DNA of 12,050 nucleotides, from positions 1-12,050 of the forward strand of contig JBBQBQ010000096.1 in NCBI GenBank assembly GCA_038317685.1. The letters run 5' to 3'. The DNA is from JBBQBQ01 sp038317685. Its GTDB lineage: Bacteria; Desulfobacterota; Desulfuromonadia; Desulfuromonadales; DDH964. The notes under the pieces are model-generated. The model saw only the letters and a list, made by a program, of their open reading frames with translations, had not been told where the DNA came from and ran no database searches. The translations under genes were made by a program, and so were the position numbers. Positions 1 to 7,272 of this stretch are shown in pieces (the first letter of the stretch is position 1; each line of letters begins with the position of its first letter).

Positions 1-987
1 TTCGATCTCGTCGATCCAGAGGACGCAGGGGGCGAGCGTTTCGGCCATCTGGCAAGCATCGCGCAAGCTGGTTTCGGGGGAACCGAAGGTGCCGGCATAG
101 ACGTTGGACATGTCGAGGCGGATCAGCGGCAGCTGCCAGCGGGACGCAATCGCCTTGACGAAAAGGCTTTTGCCGCAGCCGCTGACTCCCATGAGCAGCA
201 CCCCCTTGGGGAGGTTGGCGCCGGAGGTGAGGCCCGCCATGCCGAAGGCGCGCTCCCGTTTCTCCATCCAGCCCTTGAGGGCCTCCATGCCGCCGACCTG
301 GTCGGGGCGCACGGTGTTGACAACGAATTCCATGATGCCGCTGCGGGTCAAAACCTGGCTCTTGCTTTGATGCAAAGCCGTGACCACATCCGCCAGCCCC
401 CCCTTGCCGACCCGCGCCAGGCGCAGCGATTGCTCCAGATCCCGCACCTCAAGACCCTGGGCGGCCAACACCAGCGCCGTCGGGTCGCCGGCCTCGGCCA
501 GGAGTTTCGCCAGAAACGGGTCCCGCTCGCGGGTGCTTTCCAGCCAGGCCTGGAGTTCCTCCCGGTCGGGGAGCCCCTGCTGCAGGATGATGAAGTCCCG
601 GCGCAGTTCCGCCGGTATGGCCGGGGTCGGGGCGAAGCAGACCAGGCTTTTTCCTGCTCCGCGCCGCCGGGAGGCGAAGTCCTTGAGGGTGCGCTGCAGG
701 ACGATGTCATTCTGCCAGAAATGGTGAAGGTCTTTGAAGAGGAAGAGCCCCGGTCCTTCCCGATCGATGGCGAAGCGCAGGGCATCCAGGGGAGCGGTTG
801 TTTCCGGCTGGTCGGGGAAACCGCCGACGCAGGACCAGATCAGCGGTTCGGGCATTCCCTTGAGGGTCTGCGAGGCTCGGGACAGAAGCGCCTCGCAGCG
901 CTCCTCGCTGCCCCCGACGATAAAGAGAAGCGGGGTGCCGGCTGCGACCAGCCGACTGAAGCCAGCCAGCGTAAGGGATTCTGCCAT
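1..987 (-). CDS. Ycf46-like AAA+ ATPase, N-terminal part (gene runs off the left edge)
   Basis: Reading the minus strand from the ATG at 987 gives 329 uninterrupted codons to the window edge, so the C-terminal part is missing. The start is supported by AGGAG at 1000-996, eight bases upstream. Residues 1-235 form an N-terminal region without a nucleotide-binding motif (begins MAESLTLAGF). The AAA+ module follows, with Walker A GVSGCGKS at residues 267-274 and Walker B CVLWIDEIE at 321-329, which ends exactly at the edge. A long non-catalytic N-terminal region followed by one AAA+ module is the arrangement of the Ycf46 family, known from chloroplasts and cyanobacteria and widespread in bacteria. 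These are soluble ATPases of poorly defined cellular role. The gene is divergent from proS with 187 bp between start codons. The AAA+ call is firm; the Ycf46 subfamily is a judgement from the layout. Sensor and arginine-finger residues cannot be checked here. Confidence 0.85.
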   Translation of the reverse strand, partial: MAESLTLAGFSRLVAAGTPLLFIVGGSEERCEALLSRASQTLKGMPEPLIWSCVGGFPDQPETTAPLDALRFAIDREGPGLFLFKDLHHFWQNDIVLQRTLKDFASRRRGAGKSLVCFAPTPAIPAELRRDFIILQQGLPDREELQAWLESTRERDPFLAKLLAEAGDPTALVLAAQGLEVRDLEQSLRLARVGKGGLADVVTALHQSKSQVLTRSGIMEFVVNTVRPDQVGGMEALKGWMEKRERAFGMAGLTSGANLPKGVLLMGVSGCGKSLFVKAIASRWQLPLIRLDMSNVYAGTFGSPETSLRDACQMAETLAPCVLWIDEIE

Positions 988-1037
988 GGCAAGGACTCCT
1001 CGCTGAGGTTGACGGGAAGGCGGGGTGCCGGAGGCCT

Positions 1038-1066
1038 ATTTAACCACTCCCGGGGGCAATTGTCCA
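1038..1066 (-). promoter_or_regulatory. Sigma-70-type promoter for the AAA+ ATPase gene
   Basis: On the minus strand, TGGACA (1066-1061, 5 of 6 to the -35 consensus) and TTAAAT (1043-1038, 4 of 6 to the -10 consensus) are separated by 17 bases. Transcription would start near 1031, leaving a leader of about 45 nt before the ATG at 987. Spacing and position both fit; no experimental support is visible. Confidence 0.45.
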
Positions 1067-1091
1067 TCCCCCAACCAGCCGATGAGATGCC

Positions 1092-1120
1092 TTGCATTCC
1101 CGGCCGAAATAGGCTAGTTT
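1092..1120 (+). promoter_or_regulatory. Possible weak promoter for the proS operon
   Basis: TTGCAT (1092-1097) and TAGTTT (1115-1120) lie 17 bases apart, about 55 bases before the proS start. Each box matches only 3 of 6 consensus positions, so this is the best candidate in the 187-bp divergent gap and no more than that. Confidence 0.2.
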
Positions 1121-1174
1121 CTCTCGAAAAAACCGCAGCCAGCGTCGTCCTTCATTCCCTTCCGAGGTTCTCTC

Positions 1175-2893
1175 ATGCGCTACAGCCAATACCTGGTCAA
1201 CACCCTTAAAGAAACTCCGGCCGACGCCGAGGTCCTCAGCCATCAATTGATGCTGCGCACCTCGATGATCCGCAAGGTCGCCGCCGGCATTTACAGCTAT
1301 CTCCCCTTCGGCCTGCGCTCGATCCGCAAGGTCGAGCAGATCGTCCGCGAAGAGATGGATCGGGCCGGGGCCGCCGAGCTGCTGATGCCGATGGTCGTCC
1401 CCGCCGAACTCTGGCAGGAATCGGGGCGCTGGAGCCAGTACGGCAAGGAGCTGCTGCGCCTGAAGGATCGCAAGGACGCCGACTTCTGCCTCGGACCCAC
1501 CCACGAAGAGGTGATCACCGACATCGCCCGCCGGGAACTCCGGTCCTACCGGCAGCTGCCGATCAATCTCTATCAGATCCAGACCAAATTCCGCGACGAG
1601 ATCCGCCCCCGTTTCGGTCTGATGCGGGGTCGCGAGTTCATTATGAAGGATGCCTATTCCTTCGACCTCGACGACGCCGGCGCCGATAAAGCCTACGAGA
1701 AGATGTACCAGGCCTACCGGCGCATCTTCCTCCGCTGCGGCCTCAACTTCCGCGCTGTCGAGGCCGACTCGGGGGCGATCGGCGGCAGTTTTTCCCACGA
1801 GTTCATGGTCCTGGCCGAATCGGGGGAGGACGCCATCGTCTCCTGTGATGCCTGCGAATACGCGGCCAATGTCGAGAAGGCCGAACTGCGCAAGGCGACC
1901 AGCGCGGCCCCGTCCCCGTCGGCTGCGCTAACCAGGGTGGAAACTCCGGCGCGCAAAACCATCGAAGACGTCGCTCTTTTCCTCGATCTCCCCCCGGCGC
2001 GCCTGGTCAAGACCTTGATCGTCGTCACCGATGGCGGCGATACGGTGGCGGTCCTGCTGCGCGGCGACCGGGAGCTCAACGACATCAAGCTCAAGAACCG
2101 CCTTGGCTGCGACTGGGTCGAACTGGCCGACGAGGAGACGGTGCTGAAGGTCACCGGCGCCCCGACCGGGTTTGCCGGGCCGGTGGGCCTGAAGTTGCGC
2201 ATCCTGGCCGACCACGAGGTGGCGACGCTCGGTGATTTTGTCGTCGGCGCCAACCTGAAGGATCATCATCTGACCGGTGTCAACCACGGCCGGGACTTTG
2301 CCGTGGAGGCCTTCGCCGATCTGCGTCAGGCGGTTGCCGGCGACCCCTGCCCGCGCTGCAGCGGGAAGCTGGAGGTCTGGCGGGGGATCGAGGTCGGGCA
2401 TGTCTTCAAGCTCGGCACCAAGTATTCCAAGTCCCTTTCGGCCACGGTCCTCGACGAACAGGGCCAGGAGCGCCCTTTGGTGATGGGCTGCTACGGCATC
2501 GGCATCGGCCGCACCATGGCCGCCGCCATCGAGCAGAACCACGACGAAAACGGCATCATCTGGCCGATGCCGATCGCCCCCTTCCAGGTCATCGTCACCC
2601 TCCTCAACCCCAATGACGAGCCGGTTGCCGCGGCCGCCGAAGCCCTCTACGGTGAACTTCTGCACGCCGGGATCGAGGTTCTCTTCGACGACCGCGACGA
2701 ACGACCCGGGAGCAAGTTCAAGGATGCCGATCTGCTCGGCATTCCGCTGCGGGTGACGGTCGGTGCCCGGGGCCTCAAGGACGGGGTTCTCGAACTGCAG
2801 GAACGGCGCGGCGGCGAACGGACCCTGGTGCCGGTGGCCGAAGTCGCGACGGTCGTCGCCGAGCGGGTCCGGCGTTCTCTCCAGGTGGGATGA
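1175..2893 (+). CDS. proS: Prolyl-tRNA synthetase, bacterial type with editing domain
   Basis: This cytoplasmic class II aminoacyl-tRNA synthetase charges tRNA-Pro. At 572 residues it has the usual length of the long bacterial form that carries the INS editing insertion. Visible landmarks are GPTHEE at residues 107-112, motif 2 FRDE at 139-142 followed by RGREFIMKDAYSF, and motif 3 GIGIGR at 441-446. The insertion lies at about 228-390 and is bracketed by two cysteine pairs, C224/C227 and C392/C395. It contains K279, the same number as the editing lysine of the E. coli enzyme, so post-transfer editing of Ala-tRNA-Pro is expected. The anticodon-binding domain fills the C terminus from about 470. 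The ATG is preceded by GAGG at 1164-1167, seven bases upstream. It is the first gene of a four-gene operon, and its TGA overlaps the next ATG. Confidence 0.97.
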   Translation: MRYSQYLVNTLKETPADAEVLSHQLMLRTSMIRKVAAGIYSYLPFGLRSIRKVEQIVREEMDRAGAAELLMPMVVPAELWQESGRWSQYGKELLRLKDRKDADFCLGPTHEEVITDIARRELRSYRQLPINLYQIQTKFRDEIRPRFGLMRGREFIMKDAYSFDLDDAGADKAYEKMYQAYRRIFLRCGLNFRAVEADSGAIGGSFSHEFMVLAESGEDAIVSCDACEYAANVEKAELRKATSAAPSPSAALTRVETPARKTIEDVALFLDLPPARLVKTLIVVTDGGDTVAVLLRGDRELNDIKLKNRLGCDWVELADEETVLKVTGAPTGFAGPVGLKLRILADHEVATLGDFVVGANLKDHHLTGVNHGRDFAVEAFADLRQAVAGDPCPRCSGKLEVWRGIEVGHVFKLGTKYSKSLSATVLDEQGQERPLVMGCYGIGIGRTMAAAIEQNHDENGIIWPMPIAPFQVIVTLLNPNDEPVAAAAEALYGELLHAGIEVLFDDRDERPGSKFKDADLLGIPLRVTVGARGLKDGVLELQERRGGERTLVPVAEVATVVAERVRRSLQVG

Positions 2894-4152
2894 TGACCGC
2901 ATCTTCGGACGCGCCGGTTCCCAAGGCCCTCTGGACCATCGACAGTCACGGCCGGTTACAGTTGCCGTCCCAGACCCACCGGGTTTTCCACAGCCAGCCG
3001 TTGGAAGTGATCTCGGAATCCGAACGGCATCTGCTCCTCGGGGTGGCGAAAGACAGCCAGGACCTGGCGCTGGCCGGAACCCTCGGGGAGATCGGGGTGG
3101 CTGACCTGCTGTCGTTCTTCAATCTCTTCCGCAAGACCGGGGTCCTGCGGCTTCACCTGCAGGGCGGGGCCAAAAACCTCTTTTTCGATCACGGCGAGAT
3201 CGTCTTCGCGACCAGCACCTTCCCCGAGGAAGATCTCGGGGAGATCCTCTGCGCCCAAGGCGCCCTGTCCCGCGAAACGCTGCAGCGAGCGCGGCAACTC
3301 GCCGTCGGCCGGGCCGACCTCGCCCGCCTGCTGGTCGCCAAGGGGGCGGTCACCGGCAAGGATCTGTGGCTGGCGACTCGCCAGCAAGCCGAAGCCGTCA
3401 TCTACCACCTCTTCGCTTTTCACCGGGGCAGTTACGCCTTTTTTGCCCGGCCCCTGGTCGAAGAAGAGATCGTCCGGCTGTCGATGAGCACCCAGAACCT
3501 GATCATGGAAGGGTTGCGGCGGGTCGATGAGCGGACCCTCTTTCTGCAGCGTATCGGATCCCTCGATTCTCTGGTCTTGTCGAACCGGGGCGAGCGGCTC
3601 GATCTCGGGCCTGCCGAGCAGCGGCTGCTGGCTATGGCCCGGTCGGGGACCCGCACCGTCAGAGATTTGCTGCGGGCCTGCGGCCTCGGTGAATTCGAAG
3701 GATTGCGGGCCATCTACCAACTGCTGGAGCATGGCGCGCTCTACCTGGAGAAGCCGGCGACGGTCGAGGTGGGGGGTAACCTCGGGGAGATTCTGGAGGT
3801 TTTCAATCGAGCCCTGGTGACCCTCTATGGCCGCATCAGCGAAAAGAATCCGAGCTTTGGCCAAGAGGTCCGGGTCTTCCTGCGCGACCTCCCCCAGCCC
3901 TACTCTTACGTCTTTCGCGAGGTTTCCCTGAGGGTCGACGGGGGGGTGGACGGGGTCCGCATCCTCGGCAATCTTTCGGGTCTGGAGGAGGGGGACAAGC
4001 TGAAGCTGCTGGCCGAAGCCCTCAATGAACTGATCTTCATGGAGTGCCTGGCGGCCCGGCGGGAGCTGGCGGCCGAAGGAGCCGGGGATTTGATCCGCCG
4101 GGTGCAGAATGTGACCGCGCGGGTCAAAAACCTGATAGGGAGGAAAGAATGA
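2890..4152 (+). CDS. DUF4388-domain protein of unknown function
   Basis: This is a 420-residue soluble protein with no signal peptide or membrane segment. Residues about 58-215 look like a DUF4388 (PatA N-terminal-like) domain: it opens with LAGTLGEIGVADLLSFFNLF, followed by the strand pattern TGVLRLHL and LFFDHGEIVFA. An LGEILCAQGALSRETLQ segment resembles the GspE N-terminal fold. Residues about 238-290 could be a winged-helix-like segment. The C-terminal ~130 residues are not recognised. DUF4388 proteins are numerous in Geobacter and Myxococcus relatives and often accompany response regulators and gliding or chemosensory systems, but no enzymatic activity is established. The start is the ATG at 2890 overlapping the proS stop (ATGA); the next codon at 2893 is also ATG and could be used. 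The 3' end overlaps pyrF by four bases, implying translational coupling. No function should be assigned beyond the domain. Confidence 0.85.
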   Translation: MMTASSDAPVPKALWTIDSHGRLQLPSQTHRVFHSQPLEVISESERHLLLGVAKDSQDLALAGTLGEIGVADLLSFFNLFRKTGVLRLHLQGGAKNLFFDHGEIVFATSTFPEEDLGEILCAQGALSRETLQRARQLAVGRADLARLLVAKGAVTGKDLWLATRQQAEAVIYHLFAFHRGSYAFFARPLVEEEIVRLSMSTQNLIMEGLRRVDERTLFLQRIGSLDSLVLSNRGERLDLGPAEQRLLAMARSGTRTVRDLLRACGLGEFEGLRAIYQLLEHGALYLEKPATVEVGGNLGEILEVFNRALVTLYGRISEKNPSFGQEVRVFLRDLPQPYSYVFREVSLRVDGGVDGVRILGNLSGLEEGDKLKLLAEALNELIFMECLAARRELAAEGAGDLIRRVQNVTARVKNLIGRKE

Positions 4153-4883
4153 CAATGACGGCCCGGGACCGGTTGATTTTCGCCCTCGATGTCGATGAGT
4201 TCACTGCCGCGGAGCGCTGGGTTGGGCTGCTGCACGGCAAGGTCGGACTTTTCAAGGTCGGCAAGCAGCTCTTTACGCGCTGCGGCCCCGAGGTGGTGGC
4301 GATGGTGCGCCGCAATGGAGGCGAAGCTTTTCTCGACCTCAAATACCACGACATCCCCAATACCGTGGCCATGGCTTCGGTAGAGGCGGCGCGCCTCGGG
4401 GTCCGCATGCTCAATGTGCATGCCCTGGGCGGCCGCGAAATGATGGCCAAGACCGTCGCCGAAATCGATGCCCGCCATCCCCGGGGGAGCGCCGCCCGGC
4501 CGCTCCTGCTGGCGGTGACGATCCTCACCTCGTCGACCGATCAGACCCTGCGGGAGATCGGCATCGACCGACCGGTGACGGAAATGGTTCCGCGTCTGGC
4601 CCGCCTGGCCCAGGAGGCCGGCATGGATGGAGTCGTCGCCTCCCCCCGGGAAGTGCCGTTGATTCGTGCCGCCTGCGGCCCCGATTTCCTGACCGTCACT
4701 CCAGGGGTACGCCCCGCCAGCGCCGCCCTCGACGACCAGCAGCGGGTCACCACCCCCGGTGAGGCGATCGCCGCCGGGGCCGATTACCTGGTGATCGGCC
4801 GACCGATTGCCGCCGCCCCCGATCCCGCCGCCGCCGCCGACCGGATTCTCGCCGAGATGGCCGCGGCACTCGCTCGGCGCTGA
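4149..4883 (+). CDS. pyrF: Orotidine 5'-phosphate decarboxylase
   Basis: This cytosolic enzyme catalyses the last step of de novo UMP synthesis, decarboxylating OMP to UMP. The protein is 244 residues, the normal size for bacterial PyrF. The active-site residues are all present: D14, K36, and the catalytic DxKxxD array D63-K65-D68 within FLDLKYHDIPNT. Further on are VTPGVRP and the phosphate-binding VIGRPI near the C terminus. I chose the ATG at 4149, which overlaps the upstream stop codon and follows a strong AGGGAGG at 4137-4143. The in-frame reading extends up to 4044, but that part lies inside the DUF4388 gene. The ATG at 4155 is an alternative start. It ends three bases before rlmB. Its placement with proS and rlmB reflects a housekeeping operon, with no other pyrimidine genes nearby. 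Confidence 0.97.
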   Translation: MTMTARDRLIFALDVDEFTAAERWVGLLHGKVGLFKVGKQLFTRCGPEVVAMVRRNGGEAFLDLKYHDIPNTVAMASVEAARLGVRMLNVHALGGREMMAKTVAEIDARHPRGSAARPLLLAVTILTSSTDQTLREIGIDRPVTEMVPRLARLAQEAGMDGVVASPREVPLIRAACGPDFLTVTPGVRPASAALDDQQRVTTPGEAIAAGADYLVIGRPIAAAPDPAAAADRILAEMAAALARR

Positions 4884-4886
4884 TCC

Positions 4887-5657
4887 GTGGCCGACCTCAT
4901 CTACGGCATCAACCCGGTTCGCGAGGGGCTGCGCAGTGAACGTCGCCGGCCCCTGGAACTGACCATTGTCGCCGGCCCCCTTTCCCCGCGTTTGGCGGAA
5001 CTGACCGTGGCGGCCCGGGAAGCGGGAGTGCCGGTGCGTAGCCGCGAACGACGCGACCTCGACCGCCTGGCCGGCTCCCCCCATCATCAGGGAGCGGTTC
5101 TGGCCCTCGAACCCTTCCCCTTTATCGATCTTCAGGACCTTTTGGCTGCTTGGCGGGCCAGCGGCCGGCCGGCTTTCTTTATCGCCCTCGACGGAGTGAC
5201 GGACCCCCACAACCTCGGCGCCATTCTGCGCAGCGCCGAAGCCGCCGGCTGCCACGGGGTGATCGTCCCCAAGGACCGCAGCTGCCCGGTGACCGGCATC
5301 GTCGACAAGACTTCAGCCGGCGCTTTGGAGCATCTTCCTCTTTGCCAGGTGACCAATCTCGCCCGCACCATCGAGGAACTCAAAGAGGCCGGCATCTGGT
5401 GCTATGGTCTGGCCAACGAGGCCGGCGCGCAATCCCTTTACGCTGCCGACCTGCGTGGCAACCTGGCGCTCTTGCTGGGGAGTGAGGGGAGCGGACTGCG
5501 CCCCAACGTCCGACGCCACTGCGACGGACTCCTCGCCATCCCCATGACCGGACGGGTGGGCTCGCTAAATGCCTCGGTGGCGGCCGGCGTCGCCCTCTTT
5601 GAGGCGGTCCGGCAACGGGGTGGGGAGGAAGAGTCGGGAAGGTCGGGCGGCAGGTAA
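4887..5657 (+). CDS. rlmB: 23S rRNA (guanosine-2'-O-)-methyltransferase RlmB, TrmH/SpoU family
   Basis: The 256-residue product has the two-part layout of RlmB. A small N-terminal RNA-binding domain (about 1-75, starting ADLIYGINPVREGL) precedes a SPOUT methyltransferase domain. The three SpoU motifs are clear: motif 1 DGVTDPHNLGAILRS at 102-116, with N109 and R115; motif 2 LLLGSEGSGL at 195-204; and motif 3 IPMTGRVGSLNASVAAG at 218-234. In E. coli RlmB methylates the 2'-O of G2251 in the ribosomal P loop using S-adenosylmethionine. The start is GTG at 4887, three bases after the pyrF stop. There is no good Shine-Dalgarno, so translation probably relies on coupling to pyrF. The last residues (GGEEESGRSGGR) are a polar tail. 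It is the last gene of the operon, and a hairpin begins seven bases after the TAA. Confidence 0.94.
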   Translation: MADLIYGINPVREGLRSERRRPLELTIVAGPLSPRLAELTVAAREAGVPVRSRERRDLDRLAGSPHHQGAVLALEPFPFIDLQDLLAAWRASGRPAFFIALDGVTDPHNLGAILRSAEAAGCHGVIVPKDRSCPVTGIVDKTSAGALEHLPLCQVTNLARTIEELKEAGIWCYGLANEAGAQSLYAADLRGNLALLLGSEGSGLRPNVRRHCDGLLAIPMTGRVGSLNASVAAGVALFEAVRQRGGEEESGRSGGR

Positions 5658-5706
5658 AAAAATGGGGTGCTTCAGGAGGGAGAAAGCACCCCGAACGTGT
5701 TCTGTT
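5655..5706 (-). ncRNA. Candidate ~50-nt small RNA ending in the terminator hairpin
   Basis: A minus-strand promoter-like pair (-35 at 5741-5736, -10 at 5718-5713) would start transcription near 5706. That is only 14 bases before the terminator stem at 5692-5664, so the product would be about 50 nt: a short 5' tail, one hairpin, and a U tract. The hairpin loop on this strand reads UCUCCCUCCUG, which contains CCUCC, the complement of a Shine-Dalgarno core. C-rich loops of this kind occur in some trans-acting small RNAs that block ribosome-binding sites. The promoter could instead be accidental and the hairpin simply the 3' end of the traB mRNA. Confidence 0.3.
5656..5692 (-). terminator. Strong intrinsic terminator between convergent rlmB and traB
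   Basis: A perfect 9-bp stem pairs GGGGTGCTT (5664-5672) with AAGCACCCC (5684-5692) around an 11-nt loop. Read on the minus strand, the stem is followed by A and then seven T (5662-5656), a textbook intrinsic terminator for transcripts arriving from traB. On the plus strand it lies directly after the rlmB stop but is followed only by a mixed GTGTTCTGTT stretch, so rlmB termination here would be weaker. It is probably shared by both converging units. Confidence 0.8.
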
Positions 5707-5712
5707 GGTAAT

Positions 5713-5741
5713 ATAAAACCACATTAGTTATCTTTTGTCAA
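5713..5741 (-). promoter_or_regulatory. Sigma-70-like promoter reading into the terminator hairpin
   Basis: On the minus strand a perfect TTGACA (5741-5736) is followed after 17 bases by TTTTAT (5718-5713, 4 of 6 to TATAAT). The surrounding 5701-5741 stretch is AT-rich in an otherwise GC-rich region. No coding sequence lies downstream on this strand before the terminator, which is why a small RNA is proposed. Confidence 0.4.
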
Positions 5742-5744
5742 GCC

Positions 5745-5764
5745 CCGGTAACCTTGGTTGCCGG
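5745..5764. repeat. 20-bp inverted repeat next to the minus-strand -35 box
   Basis: CCGGTAACCTTGGTTGCCGG has nine-base arms (5745-5753 and 5756-5764) with one T-G mismatch and a two-base centre. It ends four bases from the TTGACA at 5741-5736. It is not followed by a T run on either strand, so it is not an intrinsic terminator. An operator-like site is possible; its role is unknown. Confidence 0.4.
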
Positions 5765-5874
5765 TCCCCGTGACCGCGATTTTTCCCACAATCCTTTTCG
5801 ACGACCCCTTCAGAAGACCCGCACCCTCGACTACCCCCATTGTCACCACGAATGACGTTTGGCGCTGCTCGCGG

Positions 5875-7050
5875 CTACCACAGCTCCTTGAGCCAATTGA
5901 AGGCGACCAGGGTGCCGATGGCCGACCCGAGGTTGGAGAAGAAGAAGACCAGCAGGACCCGGGTCATGCGGTTCCCCCACCAGCCGCGCAGGGTGGCCAG
6001 ATCGTCGCCGACCCGTTCCAGGTCGCGGACCGTGGGGGAGGCGATAAAGGCCTGCATCAAGCCGCTGACCATGCCGGCGCCGATGGTCGGATTGAGGCTG
6101 GTGATCGGCGCGGCGACAAAGGCGGTGAGGATGGTCAGCGGGTGGCCGAGGGCGATCGCGGCGCCGAGGGCGGACAGTAGCCCGTTGGCCAGGACCCAGG
6201 CGATGGCGGCACCGGCGAGGCGACCAGGGTCGGCGTAGAAAAATCCTACGACGAAGAGAGCAAGGACCAGAGCGGGGAGGAGCCAGGGGAGGACCTTGGA
6301 AATGGCCGGTTTGGGAGGGATGGAACTGATCTCTACGATCGTTTGGGGGTCGATCACTCCCTGCAGGTTGCGCAGGATGCCGGGGAGGTGGGCGGCACCG
6401 ACGATCGCCACGATTTTATTGCCGGAGGCATTACGGATGGAGTAGGCCATGTAGGTGTCGCGCTCGTCGACCAGGATGGTCTTCACCGAGGGGAGCATCT
6501 CCCCCATCTCCTCCAGCATCGCCGAGAGGGTATCGGTCTGGCGCAATCGAGCCAACTCCTCTTCGGTTATGACCTGCTTTTCAAAGAGTCCGGCGAAGAG
6601 TGCCGAAATCAGATTGAGCTTTTTCCAGAGACCGGTCTTGCGCCAGGCCCGCAGCAAGGTGGTCCGGATGTTGCGGTCGATCAGTTCCAGCCGCCGGCCT
6701 TCCGCTTCGGCCAACTCGGCAGCCGCGGCCAGTTCGGCCCCCGGCTTGACGCCGGTCTGCAGACCCATCCGTTTCTGGAAGGAGGCCAGGGCCAGGTTGG
6801 CGAGGAGAAAGGAGGTCTGGCCGCTCCTGATGATCTGGATGAGATTGAGGGACTCCCAACGGTTTTGATCCTTCAAGGCCTGGTAACGTTGACTGTCGAG
6901 CTCGACGCAGACGGTGTCAGGGGCCTCGGCGGCGATCGTTGCCCGCACTGTTTCCACCGATTCCTGGGAAATGTGGGCGGTTCCCACCAATATGATTTCC
7001 TTGCCGTCCAAAAACAGCCGTCGGACGTCCGATCCTGGTTCTTCACTCAT
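5875..7050 (-). CDS. TraB/PrgY-family membrane protein
   Basis: The 391-residue protein has an N-terminal soluble TraB/PrgY domain and a C-terminal membrane part. The family landmarks are GTAHIS with H26, VCVELD with E50, PGAE at 103-106, DERDTYMA at 195-202, and GAAHLPGI with H221. These conserved His/Glu residues have led to the proposal that the TraB/GumN/Tiki superfamily are metal-dependent hydrolases. PrgY and TraB of enterococci act in blocking endogenous pheromone activity, but chromosomal homologues in other bacteria have no settled role. Hydrophobic segments at about 254-275, 280-305, 309-335 and 368-388 should anchor the C terminus in the inner membrane. I chose the ATG at 7050, with AAGGA eight bases upstream, over a TTG one codon earlier. 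It is monocistronic and converges on rlmB. Confidence 0.88.
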   Translation of the reverse strand: MSEEPGSDVRRLFLDGKEIILVGTAHISQESVETVRATIAAEAPDTVCVELDSQRYQALKDQNRWESLNLIQIIRSGQTSFLLANLALASFQKRMGLQTGVKPGAELAAAAELAEAEGRRLELIDRNIRTTLLRAWRKTGLWKKLNLISALFAGLFEKQVITEEELARLRQTDTLSAMLEEMGEMLPSVKTILVDERDTYMAYSIRNASGNKIVAIVGAAHLPGILRNLQGVIDPQTIVEISSIPPKPAISKVLPWLLPALVLALFVVGFFYADPGRLAGAAIAWVLANGLLSALGAAIALGHPLTILTAFVAAPITSLNPTIGAGMVSGLMQAFIASPTVRDLERVGDDLATLRGWWGNRMTRVLLVFFFSNLGSAIGTLVAFNWLKELW

Positions 7051-7238
7051 CAACGCAATCCTTTTCCGATTAAATTTTTAGTCTGAATCGTATCACACCA
7101 AATCATCGCCTGGCGGAATTCCTCCCGGGCGGACCCAAGGACAGAACTTCGGGTGTGGTTTTACCCCTTTGCCTGCAGACTGCCCACCGCTCGAGAGGAG
7201 TTGGCAACCGCGCCGAGTTAAGTGGCTTGGCCAAACAC

Positions 7239-7272
7239 AAAAAGGCACCAGGAGTATTCCCGGCGCCTTTTC
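7239..7272. terminator. Bidirectional terminator-like hairpin with no adjacent gene
   Basis: AAAAGGC (7240-7246) pairs with GCCTTTT (7265-7271). The stem continues inward through CC/GG and GGA/TCC, with A-C mismatches between these segments, to a GTAT loop. On the minus strand the stem is followed by a run of five T and then GTGTTT; on the plus strand the T run is the stem's own TTTT followed by CAATTT. It looks like a working terminator on the minus strand, yet no gene ends nearby on either strand. Confidence 0.55.

Noticed and set aside
367..1209. Plus-strand open frame of 280 codons across the left end
   Set aside because: It runs antisense to the AAA+ ATPase, which has intact Walker A and B motifs and a good start, and it crosses into the proS start.
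4044..4148. Upstream in-frame extension of pyrF
   Set aside because: It lies within the DUF4388 coding sequence; the ATG at 4149 follows AGGGAGG and gives the normal PyrF length.
1928..4155. Minus-strand open frames of 324 and 399 codons opposite proS and the DUF4388 gene
   Set aside because: They are antisense to a well-supported synthetase and its coupled neighbour; the translations match no fold I recognise and no ribosome-binding site is evident.
3906..5255. Long minus-strand open frame of 449 codons opposite the DUF4388 gene, pyrF and rlmB
   Set aside because: It is antisense to three genes with clear protein families, has a low-complexity glycine-rich translation, and is the usual shadow of GC-rich coding DNA.
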